Assembly (NCBI GenBank): GCA_033964015.1
Contig: CM066924.1
Coordinates: 12,054,625-12,118,624, forward strand
Reading direction: 5' to 3'
From: Scolanthus callimorphus
Taxonomy: Eukaryota > Cnidaria > Anthozoa > Actiniaria > Edwardsiidae
DNA length: 64,000 bases
In this document: piece by piece, positions 1 through 12,100 of the stretch
How positions within the stretch are numbered: position 1 is the stretch's first letter
How the letters are laid out: each line of letters opens with the position of its first letter
Translations under genes and position numbers: made by a program
The notes under the pieces: model-generated
Database searches by the model: none
What the model saw: only the letters and a program-made list of their open reading frames with translations
Told to the model about the DNA's origin: nothing

Positions 1-1190
1 ATACTATAAGGTTGTTGAGAGTGTAGATTAACAATATTTCAATATTAACAATAATTAACAATATTTCGCCATCAATTTTTCTTGCATAATTTGCAATGGT
101 GGCCTCCTCTTTTATGTGCTATAGAAAAATATCGAGCTCATTTCTCCATCTTAGTTTTAGCATGATTTTAACCAGTAATGATCCAGCTGCTAATTTGTTA
201 ACATTTTCTTGTGTTCAAAATTCGCTAACATAACTAAAACCTTTTTTTCATTGTAGTACTTTTGTGATTTTTGTTGCACGTACAGGTCTTTAACGACTTT
301 TAGTATCAGTAATGTTGACATATTTCATCCATCTTATTTTTCCAGATCTTCTGAATTGTAACAGGGACATTTTCACACCATCGATGTTGTGATTCTAACT
401 GTGACAGAATATGCAACTAAAGAGCTATAAGGATGGCCTCTAGGCAGGATAGGGTGTTTTGAGTGAATACCTTCTTTGTAATTGGAAGTGTTTCACTAGT
501 ATCTTAAAAATGACTTGTTCTGCCAAGAAATAAACTCAATAAACATTTCCATTTGTCGTTCGTCGTAAATTTTGTAATATTGATTGTGGCAGTCGTCCAG
601 TGCTATAAACCTGGATGGGTGGGTGAGGGGGTCTTCAAGGTTTTAAAAAAATTGTATGTATACTATCATAAATTACGTTTTCTTCTGAATTCGGCAATGG
701 CTTTTTTGTGGTAGTATATCGTATGCTGTTCAAGATGCATGCTATCATCGTCGTTTGAAACAATTCCGTAACACTGCTCGTAACATGGCTTAAAATTGGA
801 GTCAGAGCATGTCCTGTCGACATCTTGTTTGTTGCACACAGAACACTAGAGCTTATCGTGGAAATATTTTGAATTACAAAATAAAGAAAAAAGAAAAGTG
901 CGAGCTGAAAACTTCGCGCCATTATGTCAATTCCGACTAAACCAATGGAAATTGGCGATTATAGCACCCCGGAATCACATTGAATTGTTCAGCGGATTCG
1001 TGCATGCGCAGTACAGAAGTCCCTGCTACTGTGTTAACCTACTCAAAATGTTTTGCGAGCGGCGTATTGTAGAATCATTTGACATCAGTAGGGTGATGCG
1101 TCTGGCTATGTATCCTAAAAACCAGTGTCAATCATTCTGTTTTGGTATTGCTCCCATGACGCGAGATAGTTGTGACGGTGTAACCTTTTC
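1..1190. other. No gene recognised
   Basis: A+T-rich non-coding DNA. Short open frames on both strands (for example 635-922 minus and 898-1278 plus) show no recognisable domain and no convincing splice context. Nothing else stands out except a short stretch near 1199-1217 that recurs inverted near 2163-2184, on either side of the LINE fragment. Confidence 0.5.
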
Positions 1191-1294
1191 TGAAATAGTT
1201 GATCCTTCAACATTCCAGGAAAAATTAGTGCGACCTATCAAAAAGATAAATACATTGCACAGCGCATTATTTCCTTAATGCGAATTACGGGCTT

Positions 1295-2100
1295 TCACCG
1301 CTGCCTCAAAGGCCATAGAGTCATTGCTTGAGCAATGGTATAAGGGTCAAGGCTATTCCAAAGCCATAATGCGCGCGGGAGAAAACTTAATTTAAAAATG
1401 TTCGTCCTGGCATATGGGATGTTATAGTGTTCTGGATGGGTAAGTCTTCTAGACCTCCGAGTAGGCTTCGAAAGCTCATCGAGCGGCAGGTTGCACTTGC
1501 AGTTTAGACCTTGATTTAGCAGGCACAGGGTAGCAGCATCCTGGCGCGACTCCAACGACTCCCATGCACCCGAGATTGTTTAAGTGACGGGTGATGGTGC
1601 CTGCTTCATATGAGTAGTAATCAGAAGTTACGAAGCGTATTGCGCGTCGTTGTACTTTGTCAAGCTCGTTTACAAGATTTTGTGTGTAAGGAGTCCACAC
1701 GGCGCACGCGTAGTCCAGGATCGGTCGGACAAGGCCGAAATACGCCGCTTCTTTGGTCTTACTATCACAAAAGTACAGGTTTCTTCTGAGATGACTGAGG
1801 ATCTGATTGGCCCTACGGGTGACGTCAGAAACGTGATTGTGCCAGCGGAGGTCATATGTGATGGTAACGCCCAGGTACTTGACTTTCTTACTGAATCGAG
1901 CGCGGTACCCTTGAGATGGTAAAGATAGGGGATGTAATTGTGTGTTTTTGTTGATATACGCATGATCTTGCATTTAGCTGGTGCAAAGTCCATCAACCAA
2001 GTATCAGCCCAGGACAATAAGTTGTCAATATCGTGTTGAAGCTTACTACAGTCATCCTGTTCTGTAGCAGATACAATCGTCCGCAAAAAGACGGATCTCT
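1295..2100 (-). pseudogene. CR1/L2-like LINE reverse transcriptase fragment, 5'-truncated and frameshifted
   Basis: Reading on the minus strand from about 2095 gives, across three frames, the second half of a non-LTR retrotransposon reverse transcriptase. An LFADD catalytic motif lies near 2078-2092, followed by a segment ending YHLKG, then KYLGVTITYDLRWHNHV and RPILDYACAVW, then NNLG, ESRQDAATLCLLNQG and NIFKLSF. These are hallmarks of the RT thumb and C-terminal region of CR1/L2-type LINEs. At least three frame changes (near 2075, near 1890-1900, near 1565) and the absence of the endonuclease and the rest of the RT make it a dead copy. It probably entered by 5'-truncated insertion. Exact clade assignment is an inference. 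Confidence 0.8.
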
Positions 2101-2254
2101 GAGCCGCTGCTCACAACCTCGACGATGTCGTTAATGCCTTACGAGCGGGAAGCTTTCGCATGCCGGAATGTTGAAGGATCCAACAGACCGTGGACTAGAG
2201 AAGAACAGCCAACAGGGAACTTTGGAAAAACGATTGGCGTCTTAAAAACTTGTA

Positions 2255-2384
2255 TTGAAGTTTCAGGAAATTCGCTGGAAGCAGTGCCTATTTTAGAAAA
2301 ATATGCCAAAAATACGAACTAACGAAAAATACGAAAAACTCTAAAATGGGCACTTTGCTTCCAACGATTTTCCTGAAACTTTGT
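2255..2384. repeat. Small foldback (inverted repeat)
   Basis: An arm beginning GAAGTTTCAGGAAATTCGCT is repeated in inverted orientation about 60 bp later and ends TTTTCCTGAAACTT. The two roughly 40-bp arms surround an A-rich loop. It looks like a miniature foldback element; no coding capacity. Confidence 0.55.
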
Positions 2385-3490
2385 TAACACTTAGTCCAAC
2401 TGACTTCAATATGATTAATGGAGTTTCGTTCAAAAATACCAGCAACTTTTTTTTTGCGCGGGGTTGATCTCTCAAGGAAGGGGTCCATTTAAGCTCACAT
2501 TATTAAAAAGTATTAACGCTAATGGAGATCTGATAATGCGTACATATTGCCAAAAGATACTGCTTATATTTTTTAAGATTGAAGTTCATAGCGAGTATAT
2601 TTTTAAAGTTGTAGACGAAAATATATTTTCGCGAAATGCGCTCTGACTTTCGCATGAGTCACCTTAACACATTCTGGATCCATCCGTTGATGAACAATAG
2701 GGCTGGTTTTCATATGCCGTGAACCGTCGAGGATAATATGGTTTAATTTCTCGACATGAAAATAAGGCTGATTTTGCTGCAAGGTGTCTGAAAACAAGTC
2801 TCTATATCTATCTAGTCTTTAATAAAATTCTTTGATCTCTAGATATTACAATCACAACTGGGTATTCTGGTAAATGTAAAGAAAACGTTTTCAGTCTATA
2901 TTGAAGAGGTCAGCAGTTGTTCGGAATAAAAAGGGTCCCGTCTCTCTGTTTTGCCAAATGTTTAGCACATCATGGATTATTCAACAATTGCGTTCCCACA
3001 GCTTCGTGGTTTCAGACCGTTCCTAGATGGCGGTGCATATGTAAGCCAAAGTGCTAAATGGAATTATCTAAATGGAATTATAGGGCTTCTGAGTGGGGGC
3101 CCTAGTAAGCGGAGAAAGAGAAAAACATTTCTGACCCTGATCAGAGTGATTTCAACCCACAACCTTCAGAGCACAAGTCCCTGCAGTTTTCCAGAGCATA
3201 ATCAAGTCATGAAATTTCTGTCTATTTTTAGTAAATACATTTGACCAACAATATGATATTCCAGTACACCAGCACAAACAATTGTTATCGAAATAAATAT
3301 AAATATAAGATCATTTGTTGCTGGTGTTTGTGTGTCTGAGTGGAACACTTATAACATCTAAAATGAAATTTTGGCAATTTTTACAAAATACTGAAATAAA
3401 GTGAATTTATGCATTAATGGTTAAAACTTGATGAATGTTCTAACCTAGTAAGTAAGTCATGCATTGGAATGGGCAAAGTTCATTAGGGAA
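2385..3490. other. Intergenic / SPAG8 3' flank, nothing recognised
   Basis: A+T-rich sequence downstream of the minus-strand SPAG8 stop codon. It must hold the SPAG8 3' UTR, but no clear polyadenylation signal could be singled out. No coding exon recognised. Confidence 0.4.
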
Positions 3491-3491
3491 T

Positions 3492-5996
3492 TCAGAATTT
3501 CCATTGCTCCCCTGGCTTGGGTGAATCCTTGTACTCATCAATTGGTGTGCTGAATGCAGCATTCTTGCGAAAGGGGGTGTCTTGTGTTCTGACCTGAGAA
3601 ACACCCTGGAAATTAAAGAAAAAACAGTCATACATTCTGATACATCTATATCTAGAATGTAACATGCGTTCTTTTTAATGCCAATTGATGCAAACTTACA
3701 TGAATTTCTTTAGATCTCTCTGACCAAAATGTTGCTGGTTGCTCTTTTGCTAGATCATGGCTCTACAATAAAGAAATAAAAGAGTTTGTCAATAATTAAT
3801 ATTATTAATAATATGCAGCACCATATGTCTATAACATTAACTATCTTTAATAAATTGTCAAGAGGAACTCTGTCCTTAGAAAAAGAAGAGACACATCACT
3901 CTGGAATGATATGCACCAAGGGGAATTTCCAACTTGCAGTGCACCAACAGGGGCCACAGAGGGAGCTATTTTATTTTATGCTGAAAGCCAGAGTGGCCCT
4001 AAAGCAAGAGTGGCCTGCAGAGTCAGAGCATAAAGGGCTCTGATGAAGGGTTATTGTGCAAAACATCAGTGCATGATTAATTCTCTGGTTCCATGACCTG
4101 TTTGCAGTTATCTTTTGCGGTGAGATTCTAGGCTACTCCTTCCATGAATCCTAAGTACAGCTGTATTTTCATCTTCTTCTCTATGACTTTGGTAATGGTA
4201 TTTTGTGAATTGGCAATGTGGTTTCAGTAGTTAACCTTATTTTGGCGTACCCTAACACACCCTCTCCAAAAGTCAGACAGTACCCTTGATTGACGGGCAA
4301 CATATCAAGTGCATGATATGTACCATATCAGCACTGAAATGCCAAGCTGTGATATATTTTTGAGAGGAACATGTTATTTCTGCTGCATCAATTAGAGATG
4401 ATGGGAGACAACTTTTATTAGGCTTGGTCCCCTTCCATAACTCACCCTTGTTGGTTCTTTGATGATTGGTTCAAATTCTGAAATATATTAACAAAAAATA
4501 AAATGTCATTAAAATAGTTCATCAGCATGCATGTTGATATTTTTAGTGCTTATTTTTAACTTTATTGAAATCCTTTTATGTAACAGATTTGTATTCCACA
4601 GGAATTAAAATAGTTTATCAGTATGCATGTTGATATTTTTAGTGCTTATTTTTACCTTTATTGAAATCCTTTTGTGTAACAGATTTGTATTCCACAGGAG
4701 GAGTGGGAGGGTTGAATTCTTCATGCACTTCAGCACTAACTTGTTTCATTAACTCCTCTCTTAAGAGTGCCTCCCTTGTGCCAACCTGCTGCACACCCAG
4801 AGGTTGAGGTGCACGGTAGGAGTGCCTTACTGTTGTGAGTTTTTCGGCCTCTGCATTGAAGTCTGTTGTGAGGACTCCCTGACAGAAAAAAAAACATCCA
4901 ACCTTTGTATTAAATAATGTTAATGATTTGGAGGGGCCGACATTTCCTTTGTTCGTTAGGGGCCATTGGCGACTAATTAAAACATTTTGTCACCAAAATG
5001 CAAAGATTTAGTCAGCACATAAACATGGATCTCAGCTGAACTCAGAAAGGTGGGATACCATTTGGCGACTAGCTCTAGAATTTTGGTCACCAAGCCCACA
5101 AATTTAGTTGCCATTGGTGATCATATGGTCGCAGTGTCTGGCCTTGACTTGGGGTAACCTGAGAGTTGTCTCTAGCATGTGATTCCAGAAAAAATCCATA
5201 CCCTCTCCATTGAAGGGACTGGAAATTTCAGAGGGGTGAGGGGTCTTACCACAAAACCCTTTCAGGGGTGGTGAATGAACAGTGTCATATCAAAAATACT
5301 CTGAACAAAACCATTGTTTTTGAAATGCTTGTGGCAAAAAGCAAATTTAGAAGTATTTAGTACCTTATTTGGAAGTGATGGTAGATCCCCTTCTGATAAG
5401 AATTTCACCCACAATTGCCAGAAATGTTTTTTCGATGCATCCTCCATATTGGATCTAGAATATAGCCCAGCAAGATCTATTTTGAGCATCCACAACCCGT
5501 GCAGTTTGCCCCGGGTCCCCTTTTCGGCATTCCACAAAAACAACAACTTATTTTTTATCTGTTCTCGCGTTCTTGGAATACCTGGCATTGACCATTCACC
5601 ACCCTCCTTTCAATGGGAGGTGTATGGATGATTTCTGGAATCACACAATCTACTGCACCATATGGAACTTGTAAGCTTAAATTGTTACTGTAATTCTTGT
5701 TGTTTTCTCCCATGTTTCTCACCTTGTGCCCAAACCTGTGAAGCTGCCCAATGCTAACATCTGGATCTTCATATGGCGCTGACTGCCTCTGTGCATCAAC
5801 AAACACAAGTTTACAAGATTATAATGACAATAGAAAGAAGAACGGCAATGTCACCAATGAAGAAAGTAAGGTAAGTTACATTCCACGACAAACAATGAAG
5901 AAGAAAGTGGAGTTGCTGTACCTCTTCCACCCAGTTGTCAAGTAAAGTTTTTCCTTGTGAGTTATTATGGCGAATTATGCTCACAGTTTCAGTCAT
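3492..5996 (-). CDS. SPAG8: SPAG8-like sperm/ciliary microtubule-associated protein
   Basis: Six coding exons on the minus strand, all with AG/GT borders and consistent phases: 5996-5922, 5788-5723, 4878-4656, 4477-4446, 3762-3700, 3605-3492; about 190 residues. The C-terminal half carries the pattern typical of SPAG8 (known in vertebrates as a microtubule inner protein of axonemal doublets): LTTDFNAEAEKLTTVRHSY, a conserved EEFNPPTPP stretch, ATFWSERSKEIHGVSQVRT, then DTPFRKNAAFSTPIDEY, and a short tail ending QWKF. The long N-terminal extension of mammalian SPAG8 is absent. I start at the ATG at 5996; an in-frame ATG at 6026 would add ten residues. The gene is head-to-head with GNB5. Identification rests on remembered family patterns, so it is likely but not certain. 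The exon 3 donor region has been tandemly duplicated inside intron 3 (4508-4603). Confidence 0.75.
4508..4700 (-). repeat. 96-bp tandem duplication of SPAG8 exon 3 end plus splice donor
   Basis: Sequence from about 4604 to 4700, which includes the last bases of SPAG8 exon 3 and its GGTAAAA donor (4656/4655), is repeated at 4508-4603. In the intronic copy the donor has become GTTAAAA and an in-frame TAA has arisen, so the duplicate looks non-functional. The offset is 96 bp. Confidence 0.8.
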
Positions 5997-6180
5997 GCTT
6001 AAAAATTTTCCGATAAAAAATAACATAAATTTGCTCCTTGATTTGGCGTTCGATTGTATTGGTGCCCAGTCTCCGTTGTCAAGTCAACTTCTCCCGGCCA
6101 AGTAGACGCCCGGATGTAAAGAGCCCGGATATGATACTCGATATCCCGGATGTTCAAGATAAATATTGAGAAAGAACAAA
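5997..6180. promoter_or_regulatory. Putative bidirectional promoter, SPAG8 / GNB5
   Basis: Only 184 bp separate the chosen SPAG8 start codon (minus) from the GNB5 start codon (plus). The 5' UTRs and core promoters of both genes must therefore lie in or overlap this interval, unless non-coding first exons exist further out. No TATA box is evident. Inferred from geometry only. Confidence 0.5.
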
Positions 6181-9100
6181 ATGGCGGCGGTGAGTGCTGA
6201 AACGCCTTCAGTAGAAACGCTCGCATCGCTCACAAAAGAGGCAGAGCAACTTAAATTAAAGATTACAGAAGAGAAGAAGAAATATCACGATGCTGAAAGT
6301 AAGTTTTCTTTGCTTGCGAGAATTGGTATTTCTCAGCACGAGAGGGGTTTGATTTCAAATCTTTTTTTTTGACCGGCTGGAAGTGTCACAGTCTCTTGAT
6401 GCTGAAGTGAAACAATGTTATCCCTTTCTATATGATATCAGCACACCATCGATCGAATCAAATCCTCACTGGTTCCTTTACCACACTAGACAGCAACAAA
6501 TCATCTAGCATGGTTTTGATGAAGATAACATTATTATTCTAGTAGTACCTTTAGTTGTACTGGAAAAAACAACAACAATAGAAATCCACAGCGTTGGGAA
6601 TAATTCCTTGATCTGGATGAGCGGCTAGGATTCCTGTGTATTTCAGTATATTGGTAACACAAGAATTCAAAAGCTTTTTCAGGGTTTTCGTTTGCAGCCA
6701 TTTTTATTTAACACTTAAAAATAGCTCTTTTTGGTAACCCTGTATCTCACAGCATCAGTGTCACTTGGGTGATAGGAAACAGATTTAAAGATGGCGGGGA
6801 ATTTTGTACATCTCTATTTTCACAATATCTGAATTGCTGGGTTGTAATCACCATGTCACTTGGGATGTAAGCTATATGTAAAAACCTTCCCTATGTAGGG
6901 TCCTATAGAATCTTACAGGGTCCTTAATGTCTTTTCTATCTATTTCCAAATCTGATTTATTCTTTTCCTTTTTTATATGTGCTTCTAAACAATGTAATTG
7001 ACTGATATAACAAATGTGTCTAATAAAATTGAATTGGATTGTCCTATAGAATCTAAATCCCATGAAATGTTCCTAAACTCAGAACAGGGCTCAAAATGTG
7101 ACCAGAATGTTCACTCTGCAACTAAAAAGTAGCAATTAGTCGCAAAATATTGACCAGTTTTGAAGATAATTATCTCGAAAGGTTTGCCTTCAATTGTATG
7201 ACTTTGAACTCTCTTTTGTGACTAAAACGTATCAAGCAAGTCACAAAATTGCAACTTTTAAAGCCTGTTAATTTTGAGCCCTGAAGAATATTTATTTACA
7301 AATACCATAAGCATTATCTGTGTTTGAGTTTCAAGAAATTTGGATACCAACGTTGTGGGTATGGGAAACTGACAGAGTTTCTCAGGAGGGTTGCTGTTGC
7401 TTCTGTGACCTCAACAAGAGCAAGCCATTGAGTGCTGTATTTTCCCTGTCTCTGTCATCTTTGTTTTTCTCATAGTGAAAGATATTGCTAAAAAACTAGA
7501 AAGTCTGCAAGGCTGCCATATGAAAGTACGTCGGATACTTAAAGGCCACCAGGGCAAGGTACTTTGCATGGACTGGTCTGAAGATAGACGGCATCTTGTC
7601 AGCAGCTCTCAAGTAAGAACATACATCCACTGTTGTTAGTTGGTTCAACTTATATATTTATTAGTTATGTTGGCACAAATAGTGCCAACATAGTGCCATA
7701 AATATGTTGGCAAACCATGTTTTAGTGACCATGGTTTTATTTCTGGTAAAGTAGTAAATACTAATGCTTCATATTTTTTCATTTTAATTTGATTATTATA
7801 AGGGTTGTGGGGATAGTAAACTTCTTTGCATTTGTCTAAAAATTTTGAACTTCGATATATGACATCCCTTTTCACTTGGAGGGGCTCGTGATGTGTGACA
7901 TGTGTTTGAATTCTAGGATGGAAAAGTAATTGTGTGGGATGCTTTTACAACTAACAAGGTAAATTTCACAGGTTAATGTTAATTCTGAATATGCACCACC
8001 CATTTCATTTTAGTGGAGCTCCCGCGTGGCGCGAACGTGAGCAGAGCACCATAGATAAGAGAAAAATGTATACAGTAACCGTTCATTTTTGAACGTCACA
8101 GACATTATGGTCCATTTTTAAGGGCACACGACTTTGGTGTAGAGTTCCTCTTATGGTCTTTGAAAGTTTGTCCAAGTTTGGCTTCTATAGAAGCTTCCCT
8201 TCAGGAGATATGATTTTTTCTTGATTTTTCTGGTATTAAACCTATAGTGTCCATCCGTCCGTCCATCCGTCCGTCCATCCGTGTACACATGGGAACCCTG
8301 TGGTATACAAAGAAAAAAATATTTCTCCTCAAGGGAACACGCTAAGACAACCATACTTGGGATATTTTGTCTATGCTACAAGGGGAGTGCTGTGACATGG
8401 TCACATGTTGTGATGTCATCGATAACGGCTGATTACGACTGCGCCCCCGGTCTCTTTACTACAGAAAACCCATCAAGACCCGGAATGATGATTAAGACAT
8501 TCATTTCTCATGGGAAGGGAAGACTCTAAATTAACCAAATTTGGGAAGTGGTGTCTAGGTCACCAGAGGAGTGAAATCTAATGGTCACGTGGTGTGACGT
8601 CATCAATGACGTCATCTTTTCTTGAAAAATTAATATCTCATGAAGGGCAGACTCTAAAACAACCAAACTTAGGTAGACTTGTCTAGGTCATTAGAGGAGC
8701 AAAGCAACTTGGTCACGTGATGTGACGTCATTGATGACGTCATCCATGCTCGAAAAATTCATATCTCGTAAAGGGAAGACTCTAAGATAACCAAACTTGG
8801 GTAGAATTGGCTAGGTCACCAGAGGAGCGAAACAAAGTGGTCACATGATGTGACGTCACTGATAACGTCATCTATGCTTGAAAAAATTATTTCTCGTGAA
8901 GGGAAGGCTCTAAGACAACCAAACTTGGGTAGAATTGTCTAGGTCCTCAGAGGACTGCAACAAAGTGGTCTCATGATGTGTGCGTCATAGAGACATCAAC
9001 GATGATGCCAAGCTTTAAAAATGGCATAAAATTGACTGGGAGCTCCGCTTTTAGGCAGCGCCTAAATCTATATATTAATTTTTGAGAGCAGGTCAAAACA

Positions 9101-12100
9101 CTTGCCCCACTCATTTTGGGCAAATGGGGTATCACCCCTCTAGAACTTCTATAGAAACTTCCCATACATACTTTTCCAGGGGAAGAATGTGTGATTCCTT
9201 CCTGGAAATTCCATGGAGATGGTGGACTCCTTACAGATACATTTTCTCCATGTGGGTGTATGGATCATTGCTAGAATTACACATTTTGACTTTTTGTGGT
9301 TACTGTATATCTTAATCCTAAGTATTTACCTGTCACCTTCAAATGCACTAAATGAATTTTCAAGTTGTACCCAACTATTTCACCAATTGCCTGCTCCCTT
9401 TTTGTTATTAGGAACATGCCATTTCTATGCCAACGACCTGGGTTATGGCTTGCTCATACTCTCCATCTTGCAACTTAGTGGCTTGTGGGTAAGACTGCCT
9501 AACTCTTTTTCTTGCATCCATAATCATCAATCAAGAAATATTTCTTTCTTGCATCAGTCATCTTTCTAGTTTGGTTGTCTGTTGATGTCCTATTATAATA
9601 TATCCTAGTAGAGATTTCAGTAACATCATTTCAGAGTACAGATAATTTTTTGTAGATCACTTGAACACACACAAAATTAATCTCTTAAGGATACCGTAAA
9701 CCTTCACGGGTACCCTTCATGCAAAAATTCTCTACTCGGCGCATTTAAATTTTTTATTCTGTTTTTTTCGAAATCTGCTCTAACACGGAAAGGAAAACGA
9801 TAAAACGATGCGATTTAAATATGCAAAATGTTCGTATAGAAATACGGCAAGGTATACTAAACCCCGAGGTAGGATTTCGAGTTGGATTTTGAGTTGGATT
9901 TTCGAGTTGGATTTGGATCTTTGGATTTTTTTGACCTGTTACGGGTTAGGATTTCGAGTCGGATTTTCGCTAATGGATTTTCGCGTTGATGTCTGGAAAA
10001 TACATCCAGGAGTCAAAACGCTGTGATATTCTAAACTTACTAATACTAGAACAATTTACTGTTAAACATGAATTAGTTGTTGTTTACTGAGTAATACAAT
10101 GTAACTGCTTCTGCCTAGCTCGATTAGCTTTTGAGTTATTTCTAGGCTAGCGGAATTCTCTTCTATTCAATGTAAACTTGAAGTGTTAAATAAATCTGTT
10201 GTTGTAACTGGTGCTGCCAAAGCAAAGGAGAGAAAATATCTAATGAACCGACTGAACAGAAAAACAAAGGCGCTGCGCCAACGCCAACTTCGCCTCAACG
10301 CTAAATTGTAAATATAACTTCAACGCATAAAGTCACTTGACCAGTCGCCGTATAATTGTATCAATTCACCTGGAATGCCGTGATTAATAGCCCAGCTAGC
10401 AGAGCTGCGTTGGAAAGAGTGACCACTAAATTGTACTGCACTGTACACCGGAAGCACGAAGTGCCTTGCGAAATTCCGAAATAAAACGCTCTTTGGTGTT
10501 TGGTAAATGTAATATGCCCATCGGGCCGCGGTAATAAAAACACAGGCTGAGCGAGCGTGCGGGCACCAGGCAAACCATACGCTCATATGCGGCGACAGGA
10601 CAGAGTGGGGAGCCAGGAATGCAACTCGAAATCCTAAACTCGGGGTTTAGGTATCCTCAAATATGGCACGCATTGGCTTCAATTAAAAACGCCGACATAT
10701 TTTCGAAGATCAATGTCTGGGCGAACATTTTGGGTCTTTCCATTGAATTGGCAGCAAAATCAATACCGAGTTATAGCGGAGCTCCCGCGGGCGCCGAAGG
10801 CGCCCGCGTGCGGAGCCCCATAGCTACATGCAGGAGGAAAAGGAACAAACAAAAGTGTATATGCATCGAACGATTCTGTCATGGACTTCCGGTTTGTGCG
10901 TTCGTTCGTCCGTTCGTTCGTTCGTTCGTCCGGAATGACGTCATCGAAACTAGAAAAATCAATATCTCAAGAAGGCAACATCGATAGGTGACCAAACTTG
11001 GGTAAAGTTATTCTGGAGGCAAGGGGGGTGCACTACCAAGGTCACGTGACATGACGTCATCGATGACGTCATCAAAACTAGAAAAGTCAATATCTCAAGA
11101 AGGCAACATCGCTAGGTGACCAAACTTGGGTAAAATTATTTTGGAGGTAAGGGGGGTGCACCACCAAGGTCACGTGACATGACGTCATCGATTACGTCAT
11201 CGAAACTAGAAAAGTCAATATCTCAAGAAGGTAACATCGCTAGGTGACCAAACTTGGGTAGAGTTATTTTGGAGGCAAGGGGATTGCACCACCAAGGTCA
11301 CGTGACATGACGTCATCGATGAAGTAATCAAAACTAGAAAAGCCAATATCTCAAGAAGGCAACATCGCTAGGTGACCAAACTTGGGTAAAAATATTTTGG
11401 AAGTAAGGTGGATGCACCAGCAAGGTCACGTGACATGACGTCATCGATGACGTCATCAAAAGTAGAAAAGTCAATATCTCAAGAAAGCAACATCGCTAGG
11501 TGACCAAACTTTGGTAAAGTTATTTTGGAGGTAAGGGGAGTGCACCACCGAGGTCACGTGACATGACGTCATCGATGACGTCATCAAAACTAGAAAAGTC
11601 AATATCTTGAGAAGGCAACATCGCTAGGTGACCAAACTTGGGTAAAATTATTTTGGAGGCAAGGGGAGTTCACTTCCAAGGTCACGTGACATGACGTCAC
11701 CGATGACGTCATCAAAACTAGAAAAGTCTATATCTCGAGAACGCAACATTGCTAGGTGACCAAACTTGTGTAAAGTTATTTTGGACGCAAGGGGGGTGCA
11801 CTACCAAGGTCACGTGACATGACGTCATCGATGACGTCATCAAAACTAGAAATGTCAATATCTCAAGAAGGTAACATCGCTAGGTGACCAAACTTGGGTA
11901 AAGTTATTTTGGAGGCAAGGTGGGTGCACAAACAGGGTCACATGACATGACGTCATCAAAACTAGAAAAGTGAATATCTCAGGAAGGCAACATCGCTAGG
12001 TGACCAAACTTGGGTAAACTTATTTTGGAGGCAAGGGGGATGCACTACCAAGATCACGTGACATGACGCCATCGATGATGTTATTAAATCTAGAAAAGTC

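Noticed and set aside
1199..2184. Inverted 'ttgatccttcaacattcc' pair as ends of a DNA transposon around the LINE fragment
   Set aside because: Only about 18 bp match, with no target duplication and no consistent extension inward; may be chance or remnants of a repeat.
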